Made by a program: the position numbers and the translations under genes. Below are positions 4,423 to 5,352 of a stretch of 5,352 nucleotides of DNA, in pieces. The DNA comes from Lachnospiraceae bacterium (GTDB lineage Bacteria > Bacillota > Clostridia > Lachnospirales > Lachnospiraceae), in assembly GCA_016301965.1 (NCBI GenBank), contig JAEDOO010000121.1:1-5352 (forward strand). The letters are read 5' to 3'. The notes under the pieces were generated by a model. It did no database searches. It was not told where the DNA came from and worked only from the letters and a program-made list of their open reading frames with translations. The number at the start of each line of letters is the position of its first letter. Within the stretch, counting starts at the first letter, position 1.

Positions 4423-5352
4423 CATAGATTCTTTACTTCAGGATATTCATGACGACGAAACACTGTCCTTTATGGAGCCCTTGTCATCCGAACAGCAGAG
4501 GCGAATAGAGTCTATGATCCTTTCTTCCATACATCAGGCGCGACCATTGCACCCGGCGCAAGAAGCGAGACAAAAGCTACGTCCCCGGAAATTCCTGGCA
4601 TTAGTACTGGCTGCAGCCCTGATGATGGCCTTTGGTGTAGTGGCCAGCGCCGCCCGCAGCAACGACTGGGACATTGCCCTTATGGAATTTATGGGAATCG
4701 ATAATGCAGATACCCTGCAGTGGTCCGACGGAACTGTGCAGATTCAGGCCTCCTCCGTATGCAGCGGAACAGATTATGCACAGGATCCGAAAGGAGAAAT
4801 TCAGCCTTTGAAAATCGCAGCTACTTCCTCCATCGGAGACAAAAACGCCGCATATATCCGCCTGGATACCAACTATACTCTTCCGGAGAATTTCGATCCC
4901 GAACATGACTATATCCTGCCTGGGAATACATCAGTAAATGTATACGCGAAAAATCCTCAAAAATCTCCATCCATCACCACCTGCGGTACAATATTTACCA
5001 GCATGGTGGAAGACGGAAAACTATTTTTCCTGCTGTATATCTCCGACTGCCCGAAGATAAATAAAAGCTATGTTACTCTGGATTTTGAAGATCTCTATCT
5101 GTACCACGACAAATCGGATACTGACAACAGCGTTTCTGCCGAACCGGAGCTTCTTTACAAAGGCAGCTGGTCTTTGCACTGGAAATATGCTTACCGGTCC
5201 AACGTGAAACGAATCCGCCTGATGAAGCCTCTGCAGCTTGAAGGTGTCAAGTGCTGGCTCACCCAGGTGGAAGTTTCTCCTTTGGGCATCCGCCTGAAAG
5301 CATTTGTCAACCCGCTGCACCGGGTATCCGGGGCGGTCTGGATGGATATTGA
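4412..5352 (+). CDS. One-pass membrane protein, probable anti-sigma factor (3' end cut by window edge)
   Basis: An open frame of 313 residues continues past the right edge. The start is GTG at 4412, inside the sigma gene, with AGGAGG (4398-4403) 8 bases upstream. Residues 1-60 are a charged, probably cytoplasmic region. Residues 61-81 (FLALVLAAALMMAFGVVASAA) form one membrane segment preceded by basic residues, leaving the large remainder outside the cell. The exterior is rich in beta-type sequence, with cysteines near 117, 191, 213 and 281 and a VEVSPLGIRLKAF segment near 287-299. That last part is reminiscent of DUF4179/DUF5643-type extracellular domains, though this is from memory. No HxxxCxxC zinc motif of classical anti-sigma proteins is present in the cytoplasmic part. 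Gene overlap and topology suggest that it holds the sigma factor inactive until an envelope signal arrives. Confidence 0.8.
   Translation, partial: MTFDIDSLLQDIHDDETLSFMEPLSSEQQRRIESMILSSIHQARPLHPAQEARQKLRPRKFLALVLAAALMMAFGVVASAARSNDWDIALMEFMGIDNADTLQWSDGTVQIQASSVCSGTDYAQDPKGEIQPLKIAATSSIGDKNAAYIRLDTNYTLPENFDPEHDYILPGNTSVNVYAKNPQKSPSITTCGTIFTSMVEDGKLFFLLYISDCPKINKSYVTLDFEDLYLYHDKSDTDNSVSAEPELLYKGSWSLHWKYAYRSNVKRIRLMKPLQLEGVKCWLTQVEVSPLGIRLKAFVNPLHRVSGAVWMDI

Overview
The window looks like chromosomal DNA from a low-to-mid GC Gram-positive anaerobe of the class Clostridia, most likely Lachnospiraceae. The grounds are strong GGAGG ribosome binding sites, intrinsic terminators, a tandem glycine-type riboswitch, a compact TetR/ABC-2 operon and an ECF sigma factor paired with a one-pass membrane protein. 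The taxonomic call is inference; there is no rRNA or other marker gene.

Layout, left to right. Positions 1-518 (minus) hold the N-terminal 172 residues of a saccharopine-dehydrogenase-like NAD(P) oxidoreductase that runs off the left edge. Positions 519-977 contain no gene but a dense minus-strand regulatory leader: a near-consensus promoter (939-967), two glycine-aptamer-like domains (745-917), a terminator sharing bases with the last aptamer stem (700-748), a small hairpin (660-682), a second terminator (616-643) and a perfect 15-bp hairpin (570-602) just ahead of the oxidoreductase gene. The leader points at the oxidoreductase, so the window suggests a riboswitch-controlled saccharopine-dehydrogenase-family gene.

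Positions 978-3258 (minus) are a tightly packed three-gene operon: TetR-family regulator, ABC ATPase and ABC-2 permease. The promoter region ahead of the regulator carries three copies of an ATTGACCG half-site, a good candidate for autoregulation. Positions 3418-3636 (minus) encode a 72-residue protein of unknown function, closed by a hairpin terminator.

Positions 3643-3858 are a divergent promoter region. On the plus strand, an ECF sigma factor (3859-4422) overlaps by 11 bp a gene for a one-pass membrane protein (4412 to the right edge, incomplete) that is probably its anti-sigma partner. The sigma promoter is bracketed by a perfect 9-bp inverted repeat.

Both edge genes are incomplete open frames. 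No tRNA, rRNA, CRISPR array or insertion sequence was seen.
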